Shown piece by piece: positions 17,731 to 29,712 of a stretch of 64,000 nt of DNA. Under the pieces are notes generated by a model that was not told the origin of the DNA, searched no databases, and saw only the letters and a program-made list of their open reading frames with translations. Location: NCBI GenBank assembly GCA_023078555.1, contig CM041198.1, positions 10,669,874 through 10,733,873 on the forward strand, read 5' to 3'. Each line of letters begins with the position of its first letter. Position 1 is the stretch's first letter. This DNA comes from Ulva prolifera (lineage: Eukaryota > Chlorophyta > Ulvophyceae > Ulvales > Ulvaceae). Both the position numbers and the translations under genes were made by a program.

Positions 17731-18990
17731 AAATCGTTCATGTACAAATATCTGCTTCCTTTTCTATTCTGGCCGGTGCACTTCAGCAGCGACCAGGCCA
17801 AACCCGCAGACCGCCGGACTCTTCCCTGCGACGGGCTGTATCGTCAACATCGCGAAAACCGTACACGCGTGGCAGGAGTCATGTTCAGTGGGATCGATAA
17901 GGCACGGCAACGGCACGCTGCAATGCATGCTGCAGGATCGCGCGGCCGCAGCTACGGGGACGTGTCCGGACACCCCAGGCCTTGCAATTCGCCCGTCATC
18001 GCTGCAGCCACCCACCCGAGACCCATCTTGCGAATGCAGAGCTCAAATGCCGGCTGTCAATTGCAACCCTGCACAGCGCCCCAGTAGCTTGCTCAGCAAG
18101 CGCAAGTGCTACCAATGGCAAGTCGTGGCACTGAGAAGTGACCGGCTTCAAGCCGTTGGAGAGCAGCCTCAACCTGGCCCTGCTAACAGGGCGGGACGTC
18201 GGATCTTAAAGGATAGGGACGTTGCGCAATTTTCGGCTGCAGGGACTGTGCAACAACAACCATCCCGCAGCCCATGCTGTGGCCGCGGCCTTGCTCCAGG
18301 CGTCAGCGCTCCATGCTGCCGCCACAGCCTCAGAATTTCAGCGAGCGTTGGGCCTTGTGCCGGGCACCATTCCCACGCCTGTTCATGCAAGTCCATCACC
18401 TGTAATGCGGCGTTCGAATTCGGATCCACATGCTTCTGGACTGGCCTGTCCCTGCCAGGAATGGAGAACGTATGCCTGATCAGTCTCAATTGATGGGTAG
18501 AGTTTTCTATTTGTTTGTTGGGGGATCTGTTTCAGCGAGTGCTGACCGGGGGCATGCAGCATGAACGCCAAGCCTCTGGATTGTTCGCATGGCGTGCATG
18601 CTGTTGCTGCAGCTGGCGAGGTGCAAGCGGTACCACACGTGCGGATCAGAAGGCCGTCTTATTGATGACCGCTGTGACTTATGTGGAAGTGCAGATCATG
18701 TGAAAGTGATGCAGCGTGCAGTGTGCCCTTATCCTGCTATACGGCCGGCTGGTCCTGTACAGGACACAACGTGTGACCTATGCGATTGAGAGGCGTCACT
18801 GTTGGCGTGTCGATTACAAGTCGGCGAGGGTCCACCAAATGCAGATGCTTTCGCGTCGGAAACTGCGTCTGGGCTTGCAGTATCCTCAACGTGCGGGCTG
18901 TGGCTGACTCTTGGTGCTGTATCCCACATGTAGGAAGGCACAGCAGGTGCTTGTGCGGTGGTCAATGCCAAATATATTTTTGATCTGTCC
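17731..18990. other. Upstream of the SCCPDH-like gene; one weak plus-strand ORF, otherwise nothing recognised
   Basis: A plus-strand frame at 18222-18479 encodes 85 residues with plausible composition (ASEFQRALGLVPGTIPTPV...). It has no recognisable domain, and no splice sites join it to a larger gene. The rest of the stretch shows no gene. Confidence 0.25.
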
Positions 18991-19193
18991 GCTGCCGGCT
19001 GCTCTGGTGCTGAGGCCCATGCTCTGGTGGGTGTGACATTACGTCTTGCAGGCCACTTAATGCATTATTGTCCTACGGCAGACAGCAGAAGTCTCGAGGT
19101 GTGCTGCAGCAGGCCCCGTGGCGCGGCTGCCCGGCAGGCGGTGTGGGCGCATGCAACGGCTGCGTTGGATGGCAGTGCTATTGTAAAAGTCAA

Positions 19194-19242
19194 GTAAATC
19201 TGAATTTACTGAGCCGTATCCTGAACAGGACATTGACAACTC
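19194..19242 (-). repeat. LINE 3'-end-like fragment
   Basis: On the minus strand it reads GAGTTGTCAATGTCC followed by GGATACGGCT, nearly the same as the 3' end of the LINE at 36.1-47.1 kb. It is followed by the near-palindrome GTAAATTCAGATTTAC. It directly abuts a fragment of the other retrotransposon family on the plus strand. Confidence 0.6.
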
Positions 19243-19863
19243 TGCGGCGGGGCCTGGGGTGCAGGCCGCTGCCGCGCAGGAGGAGGGGCTGGAGGAGGTG
19301 CTCATGGCGATGGCCCACAACAAGGTGGGGGACATCATGTTTGGGCCACCTGATAACCCATTCTGCATAGGGGATGTGTCGGTTGTGAACCCCTGTGCTG
19401 GTACATGTTGCAGCCGGGCGGCTCGGGAGGACGGGTCTGCTACGGTGGTGCGGGACGTGCCGAAACGCAATGCATATCGTGCGTACGACCCTGATGCGTA
19501 TATGTGCCGTTGTCGCATGAGACGCATGGTCGGTTGGGGCGGCCTGCTATGGATCATTTGAACTGGCTGGCGGAGGTTGCGTCTCGGTGTGGTGTACACG
19601 TGGTGGACCATGGTGTGTTTGTGACGAATGCTTAAGCTCTCTATCGCCAAATTTGCGCCGGTTGAGTGTGGCGTTGTGCAAAGGGAATGTACATGTGCTC
19701 CGTGCGGGGCTGTGCGGGGCTGTGCAGGGCTTCAATCTTTGGCTGGAATCACCGGCAGGGCTGTGGTACGCGCTCGTGCCCGGCCTAGTGCCATGAATGA
19801 GTGAGGGGGATTGCGAGGGACTTCTGAGAAACGGTTCCATGCCCGGCCTCTGTCCTTTGTAAC
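19243..19863 (+). mobile_element. Retrotransposon fragment: C-terminal endonuclease-like domain and 3' end (copy B)
   Basis: The frame at 19259-19561 carries VGDIMFGPPDNPF, IGDVSVVNPCAGTCC and KRNAYRAYDPDAY, clearly related to 22351-22974 and to residues 465-600 of the ORF at 48523-50427. The coding part is broken near 19500 (MCRCRMRRM replaces the FVP..YETHG segment). The fragment ends CATGCCCGGCCTCTGTCC plus CCTTTGTAAC at 19854-19863, the 3' end shared by the family. It is 5' truncated and not functional. Confidence 0.75.
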
Positions 19864-19879
19864 TACGTGTACATAGCTA

Positions 19880-20020
19880 GGGAATTACAACTCCGTATAC
19901 GCATACATATACGTTACGTAACTGTACAGTTATACGTATACGCATATACGCGTATACGCGTATAATTGTTGTAATTTTATGCGGTGTGTAAGGCGTGTAT
20001 ACGGCAGTATACGGTGTCCG
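19880..20020. repeat. GTATACG-rich palindromic tract, left
   Basis: A cluster of overlapping self-complementary words (GTATACG, CGTATACG, CGCGTATACGCG, GTTACGTAAC). A related stretch lies at 20575-20720; TATACGGCAGTATACGGTGT at 19999-20018 resembles the stretch at 20593-20618. The two flank a small ORF, as the ends of a small transposon might, but clean terminal inverted repeats or a target duplication were not found. Confidence 0.5.
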
Positions 20021-20134
20021 AGTTGTGCAATGTCCACCGGGGAACACGACGTGACCAACCGGTGGAGTTGCGAAGCAGGCCTGCCGAGCCACGGAAACAG
20101 TAGCAGTGCACGTCCGACGTTGCATTAATTACCA

Positions 20135-20350
20135 ATGGACAGAGAGGCAACTATCGCTCGTGACGACACACACTGCACGATGGACGAGTCAACAGACCTC
20201 GGAACACCGTCTGCAGCAGCGTCGGGCGAGCTGTCCGCGGTAGAGCCATTCGATGGCGAAGCTCGTGGTCCTGAAATGCCTCGTAAGGCTGTGCGTAAGC
20301 AAATGGCTGGTGGAAAAGAGTACAGTGCATCTACGTGCCAAACCGAGTGA
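20135..20350 (+). CDS. Small ORF between GTATACG-rich tracts, function unknown
   Basis: 71 residues starting MDREATIARDDTHCTMDEST, acidic first half and basic second half (PRKAVRKQMAGGKE). A second overlapping frame stays open to about 20446 and reads plausible protein (NLGLEQAQKMVFVQHNGPL), so a frameshift or splice could join the two. No homologue is recognised. It might be the remains of a gene carried by the unit flanked by palindromic tracts, or chance. Confidence 0.25.
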   Translation: MDREATIARDDTHCTMDESTDLGTPSAAASGELSAVEPFDGEARGPEMPRKAVRKQMAGGKEYSASTCQTE

Positions 20351-20574
20351 ATCTAGGGCTGGAGCAGGCACAGAAAATGGTTTTCGTGCAGCACAATGGT
20401 CCATTGACTCCCAGTGAGCGTGACCCAGATTTGATCGTGGATTGAGATGTGTGTGCAATTAGGCACCAGTGAACATAGGCACAATGAGCTTGTGCAGTTG
20501 TACAACTAGTTGTACCTCATGTTCCTGAGCATTTGGTCATTTATATGTACTGCGTGAGTGCATCAAGGTTGTAC

Positions 20575-20720
20575 ACGGCATGATTGCACGACTATACGGC
20601 AAAGTACACGGTGTATACGTCTCGATACGGTGTATACGTATATGTCAGTATAGATTTTGCACAGGTTTATACGGCCTCGTTACCCCCTGTGTATAGCGCA
20701 CACGTAACATATAATATGGA
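20575..20720. repeat. GTATACG-rich palindromic tract, right
   Basis: Repeats of TATACGGCA, CACGGTGTATACG and GTATACGTATATG, related to the tract at 19880-20020. Confidence 0.5.
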
Positions 20721-20964
20721 AGATATTTCATGTATTCTCTCCCGACAAAGCAGCCTCCCCACGGGGCTGCCTGCATGCACATCGCTGCGATATGCGCACT
20801 CACGGTGCCTGATTCTGTTGGAAAGAGCTGCAATTGTCATGCATGGCGGCAATCCCGTCGCCACGATGCACCGGCCAGGAGGGCGAGTGACACGGTATTA
20901 GGACCGATTGGAAGATGATCCTCCGGCGGCAGTAGTCCGTAAATAGAAGTACAGGAAAGCATTC

Positions 20965-22950
20965 ATGCAATCTTTGCATGTCGTGGGCTCCGCCAGCCCC
21001 GAGCACGCCGAGCCAGCAGCAGAGCATGGTCACAACCAGGATCGCCGCCTAGCAGCCTCTGTCCACAGGTCACTGGGCGAAGGGACTGTCCGCAAAGCCG
21101 CGGCGAAACTGGAGGTGCCGCCCATCGCCAGGCACAGCCCGGAAGTGTATGAGCAGCTGCGGCAGCTGCATCCCACGGAAGCGCTGCCCCCCGAGCCCTC
21201 CAGGGCCCCCTCCAGGCCATGCAGGCCCAGCACCAGGCGGCCAAAAGGGAGGCCACGGCTGCCCTTGTGGCATATAATGACGACTGCATCGCTGGGGGGC
21301 GCGTGGACGCCGCCGCCGCATTCCGTGCGCTGGTCTTGGCGGCAGAGCCCCCCGGGCTGGAGCCCCAGCTGCACAAGTGCACAGCCTACTCGCGCGACCC
21401 GCGGCATGCAGGAGCCGTCGCGACCGCACTCGGCATTACGCACGCCGCAGGCGGCACCGTCACTGGCACGCCCATCGGCACCCCCGCGTTCGAGTCGGCG
21501 CACGCGCAAGCGACAACCGACAAGGTGTGCGCGACCACCGAGAAGATGATGAGACTGCCCCTGACAGCACAGCACCGATGCTTGCTGCTCACGATGTCCT
21601 GCCAACACCGCATGCTGCACTACGCCAGGGTGGTGTCACGCGCATCTTTCTGATCACATGCGCCGGACGGATGCGTCTGTCCTGGCTGCGGTGAATAAAA
21701 TCATGCGCGTCCCGCGGGTACACCCTCGGGCGGCCGCGCAAGCAGTCCTCCCGGCGCGCCTAGGTGGCTTGGGCATCGTGTCCACGCCGCAGGCGGTCGC
21801 CAAAGGGGCGTTCCTTGCTGCAGCTGTTGTGAGCCACAAGGCGTTTGCAGGAGGCCCCGAGCGCATGCAGCCGTTCTGTGGGCCGCATGTGCATCACTTG
21901 CAGGAAGCCTGGCAGGCCCTCAACATCGCTGAGTAGCTCTACCCGGAGCTGCCCGGGCCGGCGAGCGGCGACACCGTCGCCAAGGTGTTACCTGCTATGC
22001 AACAGCGTGTCACCAAGGTGATTGCCCTGCGCCGCCGGGCGGCTCTGCTTGCCAGCCATGATGTCACCACGCTCGAGGGTGAATGCAACTTGGCACGGCT
22101 GCGCAGCTGTGCTTGCCGTGCGGCCACCATATGGTTGCGCACCCTGCTGCTCCCCCAGGCATTGCGCGTGACCGATGTTGAGTTCATGTTGTGCATCAGG
22201 TATCTCTTGGGCATGCCTCTAGCCCCCCCCCAATGCCATCGGCTCGCGCTGCGCATGTGGCACGTTTGTACAGCCGCATGATCTCGACCACGCAATGAAT
22301 TGCACACACATGTCAGAGACCTGGACTTCGCGCCACAATGTCATTGAAAAATGATGGCGCGAGACCGGGTCCCACGCGTGTGTGGCATCCACGCGCAGGC
22401 TGCGGCACCGGCGGCGGTGGCGGTGCGAGGTGGCCAGGGTGCGGCAGGGCCTGGGGTGCAGGCCACTGCTGCGCGGGCGGGGGGGCTGGAGGAGGGGCCG
22501 AGGACGTTGGCCCGAGAGAAGATGGGGGACATCATGTTTGTGCCGCCAGATGACCCTTTGTGCGTAGGGGATGTGTCGATTGTGAACCCCTGTGCTGATA
22601 CCTATTGCGGCCGGGCGGCTCGGGAGGACGGGGGTGCTGCGGTGATGCGGGACGTGCAGAAACGTAATGCTTATCGTTTGTACGACCCTGATGCATATAC
22701 TTTTGTGCCGTCGTCGTATGAGACGCATGGTTGCTTGGGACAGTCTGCTATGGATCACTTGAATCGACTGGCGGAGGTTGCGTCTCGGTGCGGCGTGGTG
22801 GACCATGGTGTGTTTTTGACGACTGCTTTGCGCCGCTTGAGTGCGGCATTGTGCAGCGCGTATACGTATGTGCTCCGTGCGGGACTTAAATATTTGGCTG
22901 GAATCACCGGTAGGGCTGTGGTACGATGCCCGGCCTCTGTCCTTTGTAAC
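20965..22950 (+). mobile_element. Decayed retrotransposon copy A: reverse transcriptase, zinc finger, endonuclease-like domain
   Basis: Pieces of one polyprotein in order, in shifted frames. An N-terminal RT segment at about 21060-21200 (KLEVPPIARHSPEVYEQL, QLHP). The palm with AYNDDCIAGG (the Y-x-D-D box, as YNDD) and TGTPIGTPAF at 21219-21653. The thumb at 21658-21936 (RLGGLGIVSTPQA). A further part at 21985-22281 (RVTDVEFMLCIRYLLG). A CxC...H...C zinc-finger remnant in another frame near 22240-22310. Finally the endonuclease-like domain at 22351-22974 (GDIMFVPPDDPLCVGD, PSSYETHG). The RT active-site region lacks the block around GxRQGDPLGP, so there is an internal deletion. CCTTTGTAAC at 22941-22950 marks the family 3' end. 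It is a pseudogene. Confidence 0.8.
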
Positions 22951-22975
22951 AACATAGGTGAATCGGCGGTTTAGC

Positions 22976-23756
22976 ATGTCGCACCAGACAAAATGCTTCA
23001 CCCAGACAGAAACGAAAGCTGATGCATGGTTCAATCCCTTTATAGCTGAAGAGTCAGCTCCCTGTGCACTACAGTGAGCCATCTGCACAGCCGGTGCCAT
23101 TGCCACTGCCCTAAGCCAGCCATCTAGCCCACATACGAAGCGATCCGCCGCCACACGCGCCCAAACAAAGGCAGTGACAGGCGCGCATGCAAGCACTATA
23201 CGCATGGCCGCCAGGTGTGGGCAGGCACCCGCCTGGACGCCACACACCCAAGTGCCACTGTGACGCTGATGAGATTGCACACACGCACCCGGCAAACATA
23301 AAAACCAGCAGAGCACAAGGCCGTAAAGTGATCACACCAGTGAACAATTTGATACAACACACGCACATGGCGATGACGCTGGGGGAAGCAGCGGGCCAAG
23401 GCTCAGGCCGCACCCCCACACGATTGTCGCTTTCACGGCGGGGCTTGCATATGCATCGCAACTACTGCCGCAGCAACATGGGCCGGGCTGCGCACTTCTT
23501 GGACAGCCTCCCCATGACGGAGAGTGATGAATGTCCGCATTCAGCAGTACAAAGCTCGCAGGCTCCAGAACCTGCACCCACACCCTCCACCATTCGTGAG
23601 TGGCGGCCAGCACCCCATGTCCGACCGGACACTGCCAGCCAGATCGGCGCCGAACAGATTGAGGCCATCCTCTGATCCCTGGATGTAGGACCGCAGCGGG
23701 ACCCAGCGGGTGGACGTACGAACACGTCCGCATCGCAGGTCTGCATGATGAACGCA

Positions 23757-23792
<36 letters not shown>

Positions 23793-24433
23793 TGCGTAAG
23801 CACATCGATCTGATAATGCTGGCGGGGAGGCTCCCCCACTCGCAGAGCCATCCCGAATCGCGTCTCATTGCACCCAAGAAGCGGTTGGTTTGGTGTTTGT
23901 GTGCGTGAGTGTGGGCGCGCAGGATTTTCCTCCTGTAGGTCAGCTTGCATGGCGGATGGTGCTGGGCGGCTGCTTGAACTGCATAGACTGATGGCCGTCG
24001 CGTGGGCGCACGGTCTTCCCGCAATCGTGCTGCGCGCGTTTCCCGCGATGCTACCTGCCCCTCCAGCTTTGCGGTTGTCACACCACATCAGCACCGCCCG
24101 CGAGAGAAGAATGATGATAGGTCACGCTAGCCACCCCCGGGCAGACTAACAACAAGTGGCAGATATGTCAGCTTGCGCGGCAGCACTGCGCTGTGTCGAT
24201 ACCCGACATATCTGCTTTGTACCGAATCAGAAGAAAAAGGACTGAGCCCAAAGTCAAATGAATGACGATGATCTGAGCCCATTCTAATGGTGTACACACG
24301 TAGGCCTTGTAGCTGCACGGGCCAAGCGTTGCAACTGACTGTTTACACAAAGCTGTCCGCCCGCCCGCAACGGTGCACGCATGTTAAAGCTCGAGCGCCG
24401 AGACGGTAGATCTGCAAGAGGACAAGAAACTCC
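22976..24433. other. Intergenic region, no gene recognised, with a G homopolymer
   Basis: Open frames on both strands here lack domains or convincing splice structure. A 33-base G run occupies 23758-23790. Confidence 0.4.
23758..23790 (+). repeat. G homopolymer, 33 bases
   Basis: An uninterrupted G run, the second of three in the window, all with G on the plus strand. Confidence 0.9.
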
Positions 24434-27400
24434 TTGTGCTCAACACTCGATATGCGGATCATGCGGCCTACTGTACCGTCCAAGCAGCGTCCCATGAGGA
24501 GCAGCACGGCGGCATATAGTGACGTTGAAGCGCTACATAGGTCGACAATGGTCGTCCCTGCAGGCACCCCTTCCCGCTCAACGACGAAAACCGGAGCTGA
24601 GCTGAAAAATCTGCGCAACGACAAGTCCGAGGTATGCGGCACTGTGCTGCACAACTCGTGAAGCGGCCACATTCCATGAACACTTTGCATGGTTAATATG
24701 ATAGCCCTTCTGAGCAGCAAAACGCTGCAACTCGATATGTGGAGTAGCTGGTATCAAAAGCTTCAGCACCTGAGGTTTATGTCTCAGACAACTCCACTCG
24801 TATGTGCCAGTTGAATGCAGGCAGCAGTTCCAAAACTACACAACCTAAGCAGCATTGTTGCGAGCGAACTGCACTCAAAATCACGACTTGATGCTACTTC
24901 AGTCGCAGGCCTGTGTGGCATGGAGTCAGACAGGTCCACAGCGAATCTGCTGGGCCGCCTGCAGAGAATGGTGTCTACTTCACACTTGAGTGATGAAACA
25001 TTGACGTCTATCTCTGCCACTTTAGTGGAGCTGAGAAGTAGCCTCGGGGGAACCGACGCAGGTGCTCTACATCACATCCCTGGCCAAAGTATTAATGCGG
25101 ACTTGAATGAGGGCACAGAAAATGCGGTACGGACTTCCCGTCACATCGAAGCTTTAGGACCCGGCATAGCCACGGTCACATACAGCAAACCCAGATTTCG
25201 ACAGACAAGGGGCAATTCGGAACAGTGTACACTCTGGGCAGATGACCAACCTAGCGTTACTTTGGCGCTCTTTCCACAGAACGTATTTCCCACGCGAAGT
25301 GGATACTTACAAGGGCGAGACGGTCCGACGCATGGCGCAGCTGAAGTGCAAGGTCTAGCCATGAAAGTGCGATTGCATTCAGCTGCTGTGTCACGCACGA
25401 TGCTTCTGTCTGGCAGCTCCTAGCTATGCTTTCATCTGAAAGCACTGACTTGAAGAAAGTATATGCAGATTTGCGCAGTGCTGCTGCAAGAGGCTCAACA
25501 CCAGCATGTGTCTGTTCGGACGGTGGCACACATTATGTGGTGTAGCTGCCATTGGGGCCTTGATCCGAGTGTTCTTTTCGCGCGTATGAGAGAGGCAACT
25601 GCAGCTGATCTTGAACAGTTCTCCCAGCATGACATCGCTGCCATTTCCTGGACTTTTGCAATGCTCTCGTTTTCAGACACACACATTTTAGGTCTGCTGG
25701 CTCGGGAGGCCTCTGGAAGACTCCCAATTGCCGGTACTGACCTACTCACAGCCTGCCTTACAGGGGATCCAATCATGTCGAGAGATGATGTATGCACTGC
25801 TGAGTGCATGGATGTGTTCAAGCCATTTTTTTTTGCTGATCTGTGATTTCTTCACAACGGAGCATGCCATGCAGCCACCGAGACGTCGCTGACCCTGAAC
25901 CAAAGCAGTACGGTAGCATGGGCTTTCGGGCAGCTACGCATCCGGCAGCCTGGATTCTGGCGAAATCTCACCTCAGAATTCCCAACTTTGAGGTCTCCTG
26001 ATGGGTTTGCGGCGCCACCCGCAGTCGTTGTGCGCATGCTGTGGGGCATGGCAATGGCAGGGCACAGGAACGTGGCGGTCCTGCAGAATGCCGCCGAATG
26101 GATGAACAACGGCGTGCAGCTCCAACTCTGTAGAAGTGAGTACATTGCACCCATCATCCGGTCTTTTGCCATGCTCCAATTCTCTCCAGGTGCAACTCTC
26201 CATCTCCTGGTATGTGACATTGAGCAAGATCGACAAGCCCTGCACCAAGCACATGTGCCTTGCGTAGCACGCTACAGGAGTGGAGCCCGCATGCAGGAGC
26301 ACAAGTTCTACGCACAGCCGCTGAGCTCGTGCGCGAACAAGCTGTGGCACGCCGGCTCCAGAGCACTGATGCTATTGCATGTGTCGCTGCATTGACCAGT
26401 TTGAGGGCTTGCACAGCGGACCACCTCAGTGCAGTAGCTTGTGCATCATCTGGCAGCTTGGAAGAGTGCTCGTCAAGACAGATCTCTGTGATGTGCCGCA
26501 TGCTAGCAGACGCCTCCGTGCGATCTGGTGCTTTTTCCCGGCTGCCTGTCCAGCTATTGCTGAATAGATCCCGGCTGTGGCGCATGCACCGTTGGGGCAC
26601 CCCAGAATTCGTGTATACCGTCTGTTTTGAAGTATGGGAAACATGTATGACATCATACCGATGCTGTCTGCAGAACCATATTTTGAAGCGGCCGCGCAGG
26701 TACTTGCCAACAGAGTGCCGCGTACTGCACCAGCAGATATGCTCAATGCTCTGACAGCATTTCAGCGACTCGGCATGCCACTTGGCCCACTGTTGGGAGC
26801 TGCGCAACACATCACCATGCAGCATATGGCGTCATGCAGCACACCAGAAATGTGTGCATATGTTACGTCACTGGCGGAGGTGTGGCTCACAAGCAATCTT
26901 GTGGATTGAAATGGGACTTGGTCGCTGCTAATTGACGCTACGCTGGTAGCTTGCAGGCAAACTGTGATGCCTCCAGCATCAGAGAGGCTTTAGTGACAGC
27001 CCTGCTCACAGCGTTGCCACAGCTGTCATCGCAGCAGATGGTAGATGTGGCATGGGCGTCAGCAACACTGCAGCTGAAAGATGCAGCTCTCCTGGATGTG
27101 ATGCAGGAGAATGCCAGCACCGCAGTCGATCAGTACAATTTGCGAGACCTTGGCACACTTGCGTGGGCTTTTGCGAAGTTGCAGCATCCATGCGACCAGC
27201 TGCTTAGCAGAGTTACGGCACGGGCCACGTATCTGTTGAAGCGGGAAGCAGCATTTACCGCGACCGATGTCGCACTCTTGCTGTGGAGCTTCGGAAAGCT
27301 GAGATATTCTCCCAGCTGCAAGGTGCTGCTGTCCCCAGAGATCATTTCTCATCACAAGAGAAGTGATATATCATCCCAGATGTCGTCAACATCTGGCGAT

Positions 27401-29712
27401 GCCATCAGGATTGCGCGTGCAGGTCTTGGCCCACCTACAGGCGTCCCTCATTGCTTGTCTGCCACATGCGAGGCCGCATGCTTTATCTATGGCTTTGACA
27501 GGATACAAGTCGCTCCCTTACCAGCCGTTGCAGCTGGTCCAGGCTTTGGACGGGTTGAACCAGGAAAGTCTGCTTGAGTTTGAGCCTCGGCATCTATGCA
27601 GCGCTGTACATGCACTTGCATCCATGCGGTTGCCCCCTGGCGAGCTGTTTTTCCAGAATAATATTGCAGTCGTTCATCTGCAACAAGACTCATTTCGTCC
27701 TGAAGATTGGGCGAACATTACCTGGTCGCTGGCATGGTTTTCCAAGCACAGTCGGTCTCTGCGGTATGTCCCGGGTAAATGCGCGGGTTGGTGTCGCATG
27801 ATGTGGGCATCTCTATGACCCCATTCCGTGTCTTCACTGCGGTCTTGCTGGCCATGGACTGTACTAACAGACGGGGCTCTATGTTACTTTTTGCGGCTGT
27901 GTCATGCAGGACAGCAGCCCGCAGTGCACTCGAAGCGCTAGCCCCTGCCATTCTGCCCAGTGTTGAGTCGTGTAGTGGCAAGGACTGTTCCAGGATCCTC
28001 TGGGCTTTTGCAAGTGCGCAGGTACATCCCGGAGATCTGGCGGCAGCACTTGCAGCTCATGCAGCTCAAGACAAGGTCGAGTTGTCCGCAAGGAGCTCTG
28101 CAACGGTGCTGTGGGCTCTGGGCCGTCTTCTTGGTATTACAGCTCCGCACCGGGCTGTGCATGCTGCCGCAAAGGTCTGCCCTTTTTCTCACACAGCGCG
28201 CTGCATGATCATCTACCATGCTGCAGTGTCGTACCTTGAAATATCCGAATGTCACAAGATGCTGCATATGGCACGTCAACAGCATGTTTCTTCGTAGGCC
28301 AGGCTGCTGGCAAGAGGCTGTCACCACCCTTTGACAGTCCAGGTTTTGCAGGGACTGGCCGGCCGCATACATGAATTGGACTCCCGGGGGCTTACAGCCT
28401 GCCTCTCCGGACTTGCATTACTGCAGCCCATGAAGGGCACCGCTGCCCTAGTCCCCGAGCTGGACCTCGCCTGCAGCAGGCTACTGCAGCGCAGCAAGGC
28501 GTGGGAGACTGCATCCCATATCACATCATTTGCAGATCTGGGCCATCCCGCTCCTCTATTGCATGACGCTCTCGCAGCCGGTCAGCACAAGCTGCTGCCA
28601 GCCTTTGCAAAGCTGCAGCCCCAAGCCGGCATTAGCTTCCTGTGGGCCGTCACTGTGCATCGCAGCTACGCTCGCTACCCAGGGCTCACCCAGGCGCAGG
28701 AAGAGCAAATTTTTGCGCTCTCCCCAAGCTATGGGCTGCCGACCGAGGCGTTGATCAGGTTGCACCAGGTTGGCTCCACCATCATTGCAGCACACAGCGT
28801 TGCCCTGCTGTGGACCCGAATCCTTCACCGCCGTTTCATTGCCGATGTCCAAACTGTCTTGTGGCTCTGTGCATGCAGGTTTGTGAGGTCCAGGCGCAGC
28901 TGACGGGCCGAAGATTTTTGCCCACCGGCTGCAAGCTTTCGCAGAGATGTAGGGCCGCCTACCGCCAGCTTCTTGCAGCACCTGCCGCGACGTCAGGCAT
29001 GGCTTCCAGCACGTGTGATCTGTGGGCTTCCGGAGTCCGGGAGTTCAGAGACCTCCAGCAGGCTGCTCGTGACGACTTGCACTCGGAAGTAGCTCCAGCA
29101 ACCCTTTGCACACAGCCCGCTTCCGCACAGGAGCTCATACATGCACTGCCTTGCGTCAGGTGCAGCCAGGCAAGGCCTGACCTGCCGAGGCTCGCAGATG
29201 CGCTGCTGCTGCGATGTCAGTCTGGGGCGGAGGGGTGCAACGGCAGAGATGTAGAGGGCACGCGGGCGATCGCTATCCCGCAGCAGTGGCACGCACTGAG
29301 TACCAGCACACACTCCGCTGCTGTTGTCCCAGATCTGCGGGTGACAGGGTTTGCATGGATGGAACTGACCCAGATCGTGGCCTGGCACCCGAACTGCCGC
29401 ATCTTGCGTCATCAGTCCAGTGTTTGACTGTGTCCGATTTGTATCAGGCACACTGTCGCCCGTTTCATGACATGTTGAGTTGATTGTTCCTCAGCTGTGA
29501 CACAGGTGGTGATAGATGCTGCGACGTCCACTGCTTCCGGCATCACAATCAGACGTACGAGTGCATTGGGGTCAGCACCAAAAGGGGCTCAAAAGGCCAT
29601 CGTCATCCCAGCAGTCCACATCCCGCACATGCTATGGCACTCTCTACCAGAAGGTGCGGCAGACGATTTGCCGCTGCCGCCCGTGGCTCACCTGCAGCGC
29701 GGTCCCATGTAA
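24434..29712 (+). CDS. OPR/FASTK-like helical-repeat protein, probably organellar RNA-binding (about 11-12 exons)
   Basis: Exon 1 (24434-24631, donor GTATGC) encodes a Met/Arg/Ser/Thr-rich leader that looks like a transit peptide. It joins in frame to 24821 onward. Later exons with good borders: ends at 25733; 25875-26209, 26278 to about 26630, 26700-26879, 26957-27322, 27423-27763, 27910-28174, 28343-28768, 28879 onward, and a possible last exon ending at 29712. The junction near 25400-25460 is unresolved. The protein is built of repeated helical units of roughly 35-40 residues with a W[AST][FL] core: DIAAISWTFAMLSF, STVAWAFGQLRI, DLGTLAWAFAKLQHP, DVALLLWSFGKLRYSP, CSRILWAFASAQVHP, SATVLWALGRL, WANITWSLAWFS. 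This is the octotricopeptide/FASTK-like pattern of algal proteins that act on chloroplast or mitochondrial transcripts. No C-terminal RAP domain is evident. Confidence 0.85.

Noticed and set aside
18222-18479. Conventional small gene
   Set aside because: Composition is plausible, but there is no domain, no supporting splice structure and no clear poly(A) signal; kept only as a note in the region entry.
22219-23316. Long minus-strand ORF of 365 residues
   Set aside because: It is antisense to the retrotransposon copy A coding sequence, has no domain, and is rich in Arg/His as shadows of GC-rich genes are.
24343-24720. Minus-strand ORF with a methyltransferase-like look (IVDLCSA)
   Set aside because: The opposite strand holds a better explanation: the first exon of the OPR-like gene, with a GTATGC donor at 24631 that joins in phase to 24821.
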